Assembly: GCA_039990395.1 (NCBI GenBank) | Contig: JBDXFZ010000126.1 | Coordinates: 171,018-235,017 of the forward strand | Direction of reading: 5' to 3' | DNA from: CALINF01 sp039990395 | GTDB lineage: Bacteria > Pseudomonadota > Gammaproteobacteria > Pseudomonadales > Halieaceae | DNA: 64,000 bases | Shown here: positions 45,239-53,700 of the stretch, piece by piece | Position numbering within the stretch: the first letter of the stretch is position 1 | How the letters are laid out: every line of letters begins with the position of its first letter | Program-made: the position numbers and the translations under genes | Notes under the pieces: generated by a model | Seen by the model: only the letters and a program-made list of their open reading frames with translations | Told to the model about the DNA's origin: nothing | Databases searched by the model: none

Positions 45239-47299
45239 CTAGACTGCTGCTGCGAGATAGCTCGCCTGCTTGATCGCATTCTTGGCATCGAGCTCCATGG
45301 CCTCATAGGCGCCGCCAACCAATTCAACCGGGAGTCCTTTGGCCTGCGCCGCATCGTACAACTCACGAGCAGGCTCTTGTCCGGCGCAAACGATCACGGT
45401 ATCCACCTCAAGCAACTCTGGCTGATTATCGCGCAGGATATGTAAGCCTTGATCATCAATACGATCGTACTGCACGCCGTTCAGCATCTTCACGCCTCGA
45501 CGTGACAACGTCATTCGGTGCGTCCACCCCGTAGTCTTGCCAAGGCCGCGGCCGACAGACGTTTCCTTACGCTGCATCAGGAATATCTCCCGGTCAGCGG
45601 CAAACGTCACCGGCTCTACACCCGTTACCCCACCGCGCGGATGGTTGGCAAAATCAACGCCCCATTCTTTAGCAAACACATCGACGTCCATGGCAGCTGA
45701 GGTGCCCTCATGGCTGATCAATTCGCTAACGTCAAAACCAATACCGCCGGCGCCCATCACAGCCACTTTCTTGCCTACTGGCTTGTTGCCTTTGATGACA
45801 TCGATATAGCTAACCACCATTGGATGGTCGATGCCTTCTATATCGGGTTGTCTGGGTGTTATACCGGTGGCAATCACGATGACATCAAATCCGCCGGCTG
45901 CGAGCATGTCGACATCAACGCGCGTACTCAGATGCAGATCGATATTATTCACTTCGATCATGCGATTGAAATAGCGAACGGTCTCATAAAATTCTTCTTT
46001 GCCTGGAATCTTCTTGGCCAGATTAAATTGCCCGCCAATTTCATCGGCCGCATCATATAACGTGACTTTATGCCCGCGCCCACTTGCCACGCTGGCATAG
46101 GCAAGGCCAGCCGGTCCTGCACCGACTACAGCGATATTCTTAGGGGCTGTAGTGGGTTCATAGTTGAGCAGGGTTTCATGACACGCCCGAGGATTAACCA
46201 GGCATGAGGTAAGTTTACGATCGAATGTGTGATCAAGGCAGGCCTGATTGCAGGCAATACACGTATTGATTTCATCCTCACGACCCTCCATCGCTTTGTT
46301 CATGAATTCGCTGTCTGCCAGCATTGGCCGTGCCATGGATACAAGGTCGGCATCACCACGCTCCAGTACTTCCTCGGCCACATGCGGCATGTTAATTCGA
46401 TTTGAGGTAATCATCGGCACGCTCACTTCCTTGCGAATGCGCCCAGTGACAGAGGTAAACGCAGCACGCGGCACCATAGTGGCGATTGTGGGAACTGCAC
46501 TCTCATGCCAGGTGAAGTGGGTAGAAATAATCGTAATGCCCGCTTCTTCGAGTCGCTTGGCAAGAGTTACCACTTCTTCCCAGCTCATGCCGCCTTGCAA
46601 CATATCCATAGCAGCAATACGAAAAATAATGATGAAATCGTCACCCACGGCAGCGCGCATTTTCGTGACGGTTTCCAATGCAAAGCGCATACGATTTTCG
46701 TAGGACCCGCCGTATTGATCCGTACGACGATTGGTTTTCTCTACCAGGAAGCAGGAAATCAGGTATCCCGCTGAGCCGATAATCTCTACGCCGTCATAAC
46801 CCGCCTTCTGGGCGAGCACTGCGCAGTTCACATGATCGTCGATCTGCTTCTGCACGCCCGCGGTATCTAAATCATTGGGCACGAACCCGCCAATACGCGA
46901 CTTCACAGGCGAAGGCGCAACCAGCTTGGGGTTATAGGCCAGCGGACCGGTATGCAGGATTTGCATGCAAATTTTGACGTCTGCATCGGCTGAGTGCACT
47001 GCGTCTGTAACGACCCTGTGCTGCGCTGCCGCTGCGTCATCGTTGAGCATGGCGCCGTCCATTGCCGACTCTTCATTCGGCGCAATGCCACCGGTGATGA
47101 TCATGCCAACGCCGCCGCGCGCCCGCTCGGCAAAATAGGCCGCCATGCGCTCGAACCCGCCCTTGGTCTCCTCTAGCCCGGTATGCATGGAGCCCATAAT
47201 CGCGCGATTCTTCAACGAGGTAAAACCCAGGTCAAGGGGTTCAAACAGCTTGGGATAGTGGCCGCCTACAGGCGCTGGAGCGTGTACTTGAAGACTCAT
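45239..47299 (-). CDS. fadH: NADPH-dependent 2,4-dienoyl-CoA reductase
   Basis: 686-aa FadH-type multidomain flavoprotein needed to degrade fatty acids with even-numbered double bonds. An Old Yellow Enzyme TIM barrel with FMN comes first (KLFEPLDLGFTSLKNRAIMG, in parts; active-site GYDGVEIIGSAGYLI and NRRTDQYGGSYENRMRF). Then a 4Fe-4S cluster (CIACNQACLD, SCLVNPRAC), an FAD site (VVGAGPAGLAYA) and an NADPH site (VMGAGGIGFD). The domain order and length match E. coli FadH (672 aa). Its stop overlaps a possible start of the thioredoxin-like gene. Confidence 0.94.
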   Translation of the reverse strand: MSLQVHAPAPVGGHYPKLFEPLDLGFTSLKNRAIMGSMHTGLEETKGGFERMAAYFAERARGGVGMIITGGIAPNEESAMDGAMLNDDAAAAQHRVVTDAVHSADADVKICMQILHTGPLAYNPKLVAPSPVKSRIGGFVPNDLDTAGVQKQIDDHVNCAVLAQKAGYDGVEIIGSAGYLISCFLVEKTNRRTDQYGGSYENRMRFALETVTKMRAAVGDDFIIIFRIAAMDMLQGGMSWEEVVTLAKRLEEAGITIISTHFTWHESAVPTIATMVPRAAFTSVTGRIRKEVSVPMITSNRINMPHVAEEVLERGDADLVSMARPMLADSEFMNKAMEGREDEINTCIACNQACLDHTFDRKLTSCLVNPRACHETLLNYEPTTAPKNIAVVGAGPAGLAYASVASGRGHKVTLYDAADEIGGQFNLAKKIPGKEEFYETVRYFNRMIEVNNIDLHLSTRVDVDMLAAGGFDVIVIATGITPRQPDIEGIDHPMVVSYIDVIKGNKPVGKKVAVMGAGGIGFDVSELISHEGTSAAMDVDVFAKEWGVDFANHPRGGVTGVEPVTFAADREIFLMQRKETSVGRGLGKTTGWTHRMTLSRRGVKMLNGVQYDRIDDQGLHILRDNQPELLEVDTVIVCAGQEPARELYDAAQAKGLPVELVGGAYEAMELDAKNAIKQASYLAAAV

Positions 47300-47369
47300 A
47301 TTCTTTTCTCAGTCGTTATCGTTATGCAGCAAGATATTAGGTGGGATACGCAGGCTTTGGCAAGTCGGC

Positions 47370-48392
47370 CTAGTCCAGGCTGTAAACCTGCGTTGCAGTT
47401 TCACTAAAGAGGCTCGATTTGTCGGCCTCGCTGAAGTCCTGCACGATCTTTTTCACTCCATTCCAGTACACGTTGTATGACAGCGAGAAACGGTCCACCG
47501 GAAAGTTACTCTCGAACATACAGCGCTTGGCACCAAAACAATCAATGGCATGCAGGTACCACTCGCGCTGTGCCTGAACAAATTCGTCAGAGGTGGGCGG
47601 ACAGGCGCGCTCATGCCAACCCCAGCCGTTGTCGGGCATGGCCAGACCACCCAGCTTCAAATGGACGTTGGGGCATTCGGCCAGCGTCTGCATGTTCGTT
47701 TTCCACTGAGAAAATATCTGTTCGCGCTGCCCGTCGAAACGACCCACGCCAATCGGCGTTGCAAAATGGTCCAAGATCATCGTGGTATCGGGAGCCGCTT
47801 TAGCGAGCGCCAAGAACTCATCCATCTGAGTGTGATAGTGCCAACTGTCATAGGTGTAACCAAGCTTACCCAGCAACTTCACACCACGTTGAAACTCCGG
47901 CTCATGCGCCATGCCTGGCGAGCTGCCGCCGGCAATCATCAATTCCACGCCATCGGGCGGGCAGGAGAGCGCGTGGCGAATGCCGCGAAACAATCCCTGA
48001 CTGGCCTCTACATGCGCGGCCAGCGACTCACGCAATTGATCTTCGGGTAAGCGTAAATCACTGTGTGCTACCAGGCCCGCGATGGGCGGCAATCCAGCGC
48101 TGCCTCCCTCTCTACTCTGGGCCGCTATCTGCGCGACAAAGCGCGTCTCTCCCACACTGCGCAGGTGCTGCGGGCCTTCTTTGTCATACTCTGCCGAGCA
48201 TTCCATAAACATCGTCTTGCGAACGCCATGACCGGCACCCGTATCTCGGCGCAGATCCTCAAGTAGATACTGCCCAACGCCAAAGTCGTGCCACAAGTGA
48301 TGATGCGGGTCTACGATGTCACGCTCTGGCTCCAATGCCTCTTCTTGAACCTGATCGAGCCACGCTTGTTGATCCCGTTCTGCCATTTGCAT
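47370..48392 (-). CDS. Amidohydrolase_2 family metal-dependent hydrolase
   Basis: 340-aa TIM-barrel hydrolase of the amidohydrolase_2 (PF04909) group, related to 2-pyrone-4,6-dicarboxylate lactonase and ACMSD-type enzymes. Metal motif IVDPHHHLWHDF, then the strand LDHFATP with its His, and the C-terminal FESNFPVDRFS with the catalytic Asp. ATG 48392 lies 8 bp after a consensus AGGAGG. Such enzymes hydrolyse lactones or decarboxylate ring-cleavage products, but the substrate here is open. Divergent from the solute-binding protein gene. Confidence 0.9.
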   Translation of the reverse strand: MQMAERDQQAWLDQVQEEALEPERDIVDPHHHLWHDFGVGQYLLEDLRRDTGAGHGVRKTMFMECSAEYDKEGPQHLRSVGETRFVAQIAAQSREGGSAGLPPIAGLVAHSDLRLPEDQLRESLAAHVEASQGLFRGIRHALSCPPDGVELMIAGGSSPGMAHEPEFQRGVKLLGKLGYTYDSWHYHTQMDEFLALAKAAPDTTMILDHFATPIGVGRFDGQREQIFSQWKTNMQTLAECPNVHLKLGGLAMPDNGWGWHERACPPTSDEFVQAQREWYLHAIDCFGAKRCMFESNFPVDRFSLSYNVYWNGVKKIVQDFSEADKSSLFSETATQVYSLD

Positions 48393-48411
48393 ATCACTAT
48401 CCTCCTGCGTT

Positions 48412-48426
48412 TATCCTCCGAGGATA
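48412..48426. promoter_or_regulatory. Inverted repeat in the divergent amidohydrolase / solute-binding protein region
   Basis: TATCCT and AGGATA (perfect, 6 bp) flank CCG between the two divergent start codons. It lies close to the AGGAGG site of the minus-strand gene, so part of the similarity may come from that site. Possible operator. Confidence 0.25.
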
Positions 48427-48497
48427 GCATGTGTTGTGCGCGCATGATGAGGTACTATAGTTGCCCTCAAGACTCACCTGTTTGTTAGGAACTGACT

Positions 48498-49271
48498 ATG
48501 CTCAAACGCCTCATCACCACAACTGCCTGCGCACCGCTTTTGCTCACGCTTCTGATGACCTCTTCGCTATCGACTCAGGCGCAAGATACCGTGCAATTGA
48601 TGGCAAATACCTCGCCACCCTATGCCGACGTAAAACTACCCAATCGGGGCTTGGCTTTGGAAATCGTTGAGCACGTGTTCAGCCGAACCGATTATCAGGC
48701 CGACATCACAATCGAGAGCTGGTCACGAGCGATAGAAGGCGCATCCATTGGTGTGTATGACGGCCTGGCTGCTGCCTGGTATACGCCTGAGCGAGGCGAA
48801 GATCTTCTGTTTAGCGAGCCCTATCTCAGCAGCAAGCTGATCATCGTTAAACGCCTTGAAGATCGCGGTCGGTTCCGCCAGTTAAGCGATCTAGCCGGTC
48901 GCCGACTCGGTGTGCGCGCCGACTACGCCTATGGCATAGACTTCTCTACAGTTCCTGGCCTCACGCTGGTCGAGGAGAATCACCTGATCCAGAATCTGCT
49001 TAACTTGATGAATGGCTCCGTGGACTTCGTGATCGGGGATCAACGCACCATGACAATGCAGCTGCACGAATACATGAAAGATCGTATTACGCGTTTTGAA
49101 GTGCTCCCTATCGACCTTCCTTCTCCAGCGCGTCACGTTGCCACCAGTCGCGAGCTCGCCGGCCACGAGAAAATCATCACCGAGTTCAATAAGGCTCTGG
49201 CGGAAGCCAAGCGCGATGGCTCCTACAACGCTATATTGAAGAAATGGGACAGCCGCTACGAGGGCATTTAG
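48498..49271 (+). CDS. Periplasmic solute-binding protein, family 3-like
   Basis: 257-aa exported protein of the SBP_bac_3 type. The signal peptide ends SSLSTQAQ before DTVQLM. The mature part has the ligand-fold pattern VQLMANTSPPYADVKLPNRGLALE (in parts), YTPERGEDLLFSEPYLSSKLIIV and the second lobe LAGRRLGVRADYAYG. It ends ILKKWDSRY. No permease or ATPase genes are adjacent, so it may be an orphan receptor or a family member with another role. Confidence 0.9.
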   Translation: MLKRLITTTACAPLLLTLLMTSSLSTQAQDTVQLMANTSPPYADVKLPNRGLALEIVEHVFSRTDYQADITIESWSRAIEGASIGVYDGLAAAWYTPERGEDLLFSEPYLSSKLIIVKRLEDRGRFRQLSDLAGRRLGVRADYAYGIDFSTVPGLTLVEENHLIQNLLNLMNGSVDFVIGDQRTMTMQLHEYMKDRITRFEVLPIDLPSPARHVATSRELAGHEKIITEFNKALAEAKRDGSYNAILKKWDSRYEGI

Positions 49272-49424
49272 TCGCGCAAACACCGAATCTACGGCCGCTG
49301 CGCAGGCTCTATATGCCAACTTATCCACCTTGCATTAGGGCCGGGATCAGGTAGTATGCGCAGCGATCGCACTCGCTGACAGTGCGTAATCATCGTCAGC
49401 ACCCACTTTTTCCTTAAGAGTTTA

Positions 49425-50783
49425 ATGACGATGATATTTGATGATCTCGGATTGTCCGAGCCACTGCTGCGCGCAGTGAAAGAACAAGGCTACAACTCAC
49501 CTACCCCTATTCAGGCTAAAGCGATACCTCTGGTGCGCGACGGTCAGGACATCATGGCAGCTGCACAAACCGGCACCGGCAAAACTGCCGGCTTTACGCT
49601 ACCGATGTTGTACCGGCTCGCCACAGGGTCACCTGCCAAAGCACGAAAGGCGCGAGCGCTTGTATTGACACCCACGCGGGAACTGGCCGCTCAGGTTGCC
49701 GCCAGCGTAGAAACCTACGGCAAGTACCTCAACTTACGATCCGCTGTTGTGTTTGGTGGCGTGAAGATCAATCCGCAGATAGCCAAACTGAACAAAGGCG
49801 TGGACATCCTTATTGCCACACCCGGCCGGCTGTTGGACTTGTACCAGCAAAAAGCAGTGTCATTTGAGGACCTTGAAATTCTGGTGCTCGACGAAGCCGA
49901 TCGCATGCTGGACATGGGCTTTATTCACGACATTCGCCGTATCGTGAAGGCACTGCCCAAGCAGCGCCAAACACTGATGTTCTCAGCCACCTTCTCCAAG
50001 CAGATTCGCGACCTTGCCACCAACTTTTTGATCAATCCCAAGCAAGTCGACGTTGCCCCGCCTAATGCAACAGCAGATCGGGTTGATCAATGGGTGTATC
50101 CGGTAGACAAAAAGCGCAAGTCGGCGCTGTTGACCCACCTTGTAAAAGACAACGGCTGGGACCAAGTGCTTATTTTTACTCGCACCAAACACGGTGCCAA
50201 CAAGCTCTGTAAGCAACTTGACCAAGCCGGCATCAGAAGTGCGGCCATTCACGGCAACAAAAGCCAGAATGCACGCACTGAAGCACTCGCGCGGTTTAAG
50301 GGCGGCAAGATCAAGGCGTTGGTGGCAACCGACATCGCTGCTCGCGGCATAGATATCGAGCAGCTGCCTCAGGTTGTAAACTTTGACCTACCCAATGTCG
50401 CCGAAGACTATGTTCACAGAATTGGCCGCACTGGCCGCGCAGGCTCGGCCGGTCAGGCACACTCGCTGGTAAGCGCCGATGAAGCAGACAACCTGTTTGG
50501 CATAGAACGATTGATCCGCAAGAATTTGCCACAGCAGGAAGTTGAAGGTTTCGAGCCCGAGCACAGCCTGCCTGAGCGCCGAGCACCTCGCCCAGCGAAA
50601 AAGGCGAGCAATGGCAGAGCACCGTCAAACGGCAATGGTCGTCGCAGTGGTGGTGGAAATAGCGGCAACGGTAACGGCAACGGGAACCGCCGAGGACGCG
50701 GCGGCAACGCCAGGCCAAGCAATGGTAATGGCAACAGCAACGGCAATCGACGAAACAGCCGTTCAGGCGCTGGCGCCAGCTAA
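49425..50783 (+). CDS. rhlE: DEAD-box RNA helicase, RhlE-type
   Basis: 452-aa ATP-dependent RNA helicase with all core motifs: Q motif (GYNSPTPIQAKAIP), AQTGTGKT, PTRELA, TPGR, DEAD, SAT, and the C-terminal ARGIDIEQLPQVVNFDLP (in parts) and HRIGRTGRAG. The order and sequence are those of RhlE, which acts in RNA decay and ribosome assembly. The last 65 or so residues are a basic, Gly/Asn/Arg-rich disordered tail likely to bind RNA. ATG 49425 is used; ATG 49431 is equally likely. The acyltransferase gene begins 1 bp after the stop codon. Confidence 0.95.
   Translation: MTMIFDDLGLSEPLLRAVKEQGYNSPTPIQAKAIPLVRDGQDIMAAAQTGTGKTAGFTLPMLYRLATGSPAKARKARALVLTPTRELAAQVAASVETYGKYLNLRSAVVFGGVKINPQIAKLNKGVDILIATPGRLLDLYQQKAVSFEDLEILVLDEADRMLDMGFIHDIRRIVKALPKQRQTLMFSATFSKQIRDLATNFLINPKQVDVAPPNATADRVDQWVYPVDKKRKSALLTHLVKDNGWDQVLIFTRTKHGANKLCKQLDQAGIRSAAIHGNKSQNARTEALARFKGGKIKALVATDIAARGIDIEQLPQVVNFDLPNVAEDYVHRIGRTGRAGSAGQAHSLVSADEADNLFGIERLIRKNLPQQEVEGFEPEHSLPERRAPRPAKKASNGRAPSNGNGRRSGGGNSGNGNGNGNRRGRGGNARPSNGNGNSNGNRRNSRSGAGAS
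50618..50770 (+). repeat. Low-complexity GGCAAC/GGTAAC-rich tract encoding the RhlE tail
   Basis: Degenerate tandem hexanucleotide-like units (GGCAACGGTAACGGCAACGG and variants) encode runs of Asn-Gly with Arg insertions in the helicase tail. Slippage could make its length variable between strains. It also spans the region where a ribosome-binding site for the next gene would have to lie. Confidence 0.6.
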
Positions 50784-50784
50784 T

Positions 50785-51369
50785 ATGCTTGCCCGCCTGG
50801 CAAAAAGCATACTGAGCCTGTTCGGCTGGCGGCTGGAAGCGCCGCCACCGGACCTCAATCAATATGTTCTGATTGCAGCGCCCCACACCTCAAACTGGGA
50901 CTTTCCACTGATGATTCTGTGTGCGATGGCATATCGCATCAAGATTCGTTGGCTGGGAAAGAAGAGCCTCTTCGATCCGCCTTTTGGCTGGGTGATGACA
51001 ATGATGGGCGGGCTGCCAGTGCGCCGTTCCGGCGGACATAGCCAGGTCGATAGCATACGACAGGTATTCGCCGACAACCCCAATCTTATTGTAGCGGTAC
51101 CCCCTGAGGGTACCCGCGATCACACCGCGCACTGGCGCTCTGGTTTTTATCATATTGCGCACGGTGCCAACGTGCCTATTGTTGGCTCGTATCTGGACTA
51201 CAGCCAGAAGCGCGCCGGCTTTGGCGAACCTCTCTACCCTACGGGGAATATTTCCGCCGACATGGATGTTCTGCGAGCTCTTTATGCACCGATGCGAGGC
51301 AAGTACCCTGAGAAATCCGGTGCTATCAAACTACGAGAAGAAATAGAGTCAGATACTGGCTCACCCTGA
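50785..51369 (+). CDS. Lysophospholipid acyltransferase-like (PlsC family) protein
   Basis: 194-aa acyltransferase of the 1-acylglycerol-3-phosphate O-acyltransferase family, which transfers an acyl group to a lysophospholipid or similar acceptor at the inner membrane. The catalytic HX4D motif is APHTSNWDF, and the substrate-binding motif is VPPEGTRDH. ATG 50785 aligns with the family start and lies 1 bp after the rhlE stop, so translation is probably coupled. No separate ribosome-binding site is evident. It lacks long membrane helices. Its link with an RNA helicase is likely positional only. Confidence 0.9.
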   Translation: MLARLAKSILSLFGWRLEAPPPDLNQYVLIAAPHTSNWDFPLMILCAMAYRIKIRWLGKKSLFDPPFGWVMTMMGGLPVRRSGGHSQVDSIRQVFADNPNLIVAVPPEGTRDHTAHWRSGFYHIAHGANVPIVGSYLDYSQKRAGFGEPLYPTGNISADMDVLRALYAPMRGKYPEKSGAIKLREEIESDTGSP

Positions 51370-51420
51370 TCGATCCTGTATTATCTTCCGGTTAGCAACA
51401 AACCACTTCGGGAGACTCAT

Positions 51421-52875
51421 ATGGACATCCGCTACCGCAGCGCCTTTGCATTGGCTAAAGACATTAAGGCGCAGACTCTCAGTTCGCTTGCTGTGCTGGA
51501 GTACTTCCTAAGCCGCGTAGAGCAATTCAATCCAACGCTAAACGCCGTGGTGGCTCTGGACATAGAAAATGCCAGAGCGCGCGCCACCGCTGCAGATAAT
51601 GCGGCAGCAAACGGAGAAGACTGGGGGCCATTACATGGCGTACCTGTCACTATCAAAGATGCACTCTGTACGGCCGGACTGGTAACAGTAGGCGGCATCC
51701 CCGAATGCAAAGACCATATTCCAGAGGGTAACGCCACCGCAGTTCAGCACTACCTTGATGCCGGCGCCATCGTCTTTGGCAAAACCAATGTGCCCTTCAT
51801 GAGCTCTGACCTACAGTCATATAACGACATTTACGGCACCACCAATAACCCCTGGAATACTGAGCGCACTTGCGGCGGCTCTTCAGGCGGCGCGGCTGCC
51901 GCTGTGGCAGCGGGTCTCACACCACTGGAGATCGGCAGCGATATTGGCGGCTCGATACGCACTCCCAGCCACTTCAATGGAGTATTCGGGCATAAAAGTA
52001 GCTTTGGAATAGTGTCACAACAAGGCCATCTGCCGCCGGGGGAAAGCACCCTATCTGAGAGCGACCTCTCGGTAATCGGGCCTATCGGTACCTGCGTAGA
52101 CGACCTCGAACAAGCACTGGAGATTCTATGTGGTGAATCCGGTAGCTTGTCGCCCGGCTGGAAACTGGCGCTACCAGAAGCCAGCTTCGATGATATTGCC
52201 TCGTTGCGAGTAGCCGTTTGGGCCGACGATTCCTTCTGCCCGGTCGATGCCGATATTGCACGCAGCATTACAGAGGCGGGAGAGTCACTGCAGCGCGCTG
52301 GTGCACATGTCGATTTCAATGCTCGCCCCGACTTTGACCCTGACGCCAATCACCACAACTACACCCTGTTGCTGATGTCGGCGATGGGCGCAGGCATGCC
52401 GCAAGCCGTATTTGATGCTGCAACCCAGGCAAGCGCAGCGGCGGATCCCACTGACGTAAGCGACGCCACTCTTAGCTTACAGGGCATCGCTATATCGCAC
52501 AGAGACTGGCTGAAGCAGAACGAGCGCAGACTAAAGACACAGGCTGCCTGGGATGCGTTTTTCGAAGACTACGATGTTGTGCTCTGTCCCAGCGCGTTCG
52601 TACCTGCGTTCCCTCACGACCACACACCGGATATGCAAGCACGACAACTTACAGTAAACGGTGAAACACGGCGCTATACCGATCTGCTGCGCTGGTCAGG
52701 ACTCACCCTAAATACCTATCTTCCGGCTACGGCTGTACCTGTTGGGGCAACGGCAGATGGCATGCCTGTGGGCGCTCAAGTAGTGTCTCGCTACATGGGC
52801 GATCGCACGACATTGGCAGTCGCCAGATTACTAGAGCAACACCACCGTAGCTTTAAAGCACCCGATGGTTACTAA
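51421..52875 (+). CDS. Amidase signature family enzyme
   Basis: 484-aa amidase with the Ser-Ser-Lys triad region: VPVTIKDAL (Lys), then CGGSSGGAAAAVAAGL (first Ser) and IGSDIGGSIRTPSHFNGVFG, in parts (nucleophile Ser). These enzymes hydrolyse amides; GatA, 6-aminohexanoate cyclic dimer hydrolase and fatty acid amide hydrolases belong here. No gatC or gatB is nearby, so this is not the tRNA amidotransferase. ATG 51421 follows GGGAGAC. Monocistronic or with the Nudix gene (81 bp). Confidence 0.92.
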   Translation: MDIRYRSAFALAKDIKAQTLSSLAVLEYFLSRVEQFNPTLNAVVALDIENARARATAADNAAANGEDWGPLHGVPVTIKDALCTAGLVTVGGIPECKDHIPEGNATAVQHYLDAGAIVFGKTNVPFMSSDLQSYNDIYGTTNNPWNTERTCGGSSGGAAAAVAAGLTPLEIGSDIGGSIRTPSHFNGVFGHKSSFGIVSQQGHLPPGESTLSESDLSVIGPIGTCVDDLEQALEILCGESGSLSPGWKLALPEASFDDIASLRVAVWADDSFCPVDADIARSITEAGESLQRAGAHVDFNARPDFDPDANHHNYTLLLMSAMGAGMPQAVFDAATQASAAADPTDVSDATLSLQGIAISHRDWLKQNERRLKTQAAWDAFFEDYDVVLCPSAFVPAFPHDHTPDMQARQLTVNGETRRYTDLLRWSGLTLNTYLPATAVPVGATADGMPVGAQVVSRYMGDRTTLAVARLLEQHHRSFKAPDGY

Positions 52876-52956
52876 TGAATGTCCGACGACAGTAGTCGAT
52901 AACCAGGCGGTGGCTGAAAAAACCGCAAACCCATTCAACCCCATGACGGGCACGCT

Positions 52957-53628
52957 ATGAAACCGGAAGAAACTCACCACCCCTACATTCGCCCGCGCGA
53001 TGCTGCCACGCTGATTATCGTAAAAGATAATCGCGAGGTATTGCTGGGTTTGCGCAGTCACAAGCATGTCTTCATGCCGCACCGATATGTGTTTCCCGGT
53101 GGTAGGGTAGATTCCGGTGACTCTCGTGTTCCCAGTCCAATGCGCTTAAAACCAGAGGTGGAGAACAAACTGCTAGAGACCACTACAGCAGCGAGAGCGA
53201 GAGCACTCGCTATGGCGGCAATCAGGGAGACATTTGAAGAAACTGGCCTTATCGTCGGCGCCGAGCATCACACAGCGATCAAGAGCCGCTCTAAGCATTG
53301 GCGCCCATTTTTTGAGCACGGAGTGGTACCTGCGCTAGACAAGCTGGACTACTTTGCCCGAGCTGTTACTCCTCCTGGCAGAGTACGACGTTTTGATGCG
53401 CGCTTTTTCACCGTAGATGCTAAACATGTGTCCGGCGCACTGCGCAGCAATGGTGAACTCGAAGACCTGCAATGGGTTCCCATAGAAGAGGCCACCACGT
53501 TTCCGCTGGCAACGATCACCCAGGCAATACTGGAGCTCTTACAAGATAAGACAGGCCTGGTACCCGCCGGGGGTCACTCGCAGCTCTACGAGCAATTGAA
53601 GAACAGCGAGCTACTCGACCACCACTAA
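52957..53628 (+). CDS. Nudix hydrolase
   Basis: 223-aa Nudix-fold pyrophosphohydrolase. The strand TLIIVKDNREVLLGLRSH leads to FPGGRVDSGD, and the Nudix helix AAIRETFEETGLIVG carries the catalytic REtfEEtG. About 30 extra residues sit between the GG and RE parts of the box, which is a longer insertion than usual but seen in CoA-pyrophosphatase-like and related members. The substrate (nucleotide diphosphate linked to X) is unknown. Convergent with the MscS gene. Confidence 0.92.
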   Translation: MKPEETHHPYIRPRDAATLIIVKDNREVLLGLRSHKHVFMPHRYVFPGGRVDSGDSRVPSPMRLKPEVENKLLETTTAARARALAMAAIRETFEETGLIVGAEHHTAIKSRSKHWRPFFEHGVVPALDKLDYFARAVTPPGRVRRFDARFFTVDAKHVSGALRSNGELEDLQWVPIEEATTFPLATITQAILELLQDKTGLVPAGGHSQLYEQLKNSELLDHH

Positions 53629-53700
53629 GTGATTGGGTCGTGGCGCGAATATCGAGCCTATCCAAAATAAGCCTCCGCACCCTGCGTAACTGCTCACTGC

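Noticed and set aside
50311..50886. A 191-codon minus-strand frame across the end of rhlE and the acyltransferase start
   Set aside because: Created by the GGCAAC-type repeats; Cys/Arg-rich low complexity and no start signal.
51421..52875. Amidase as GatA of a tRNA amidotransferase
   Set aside because: No gatB or gatC nearby and sequence features fit general amidases better.
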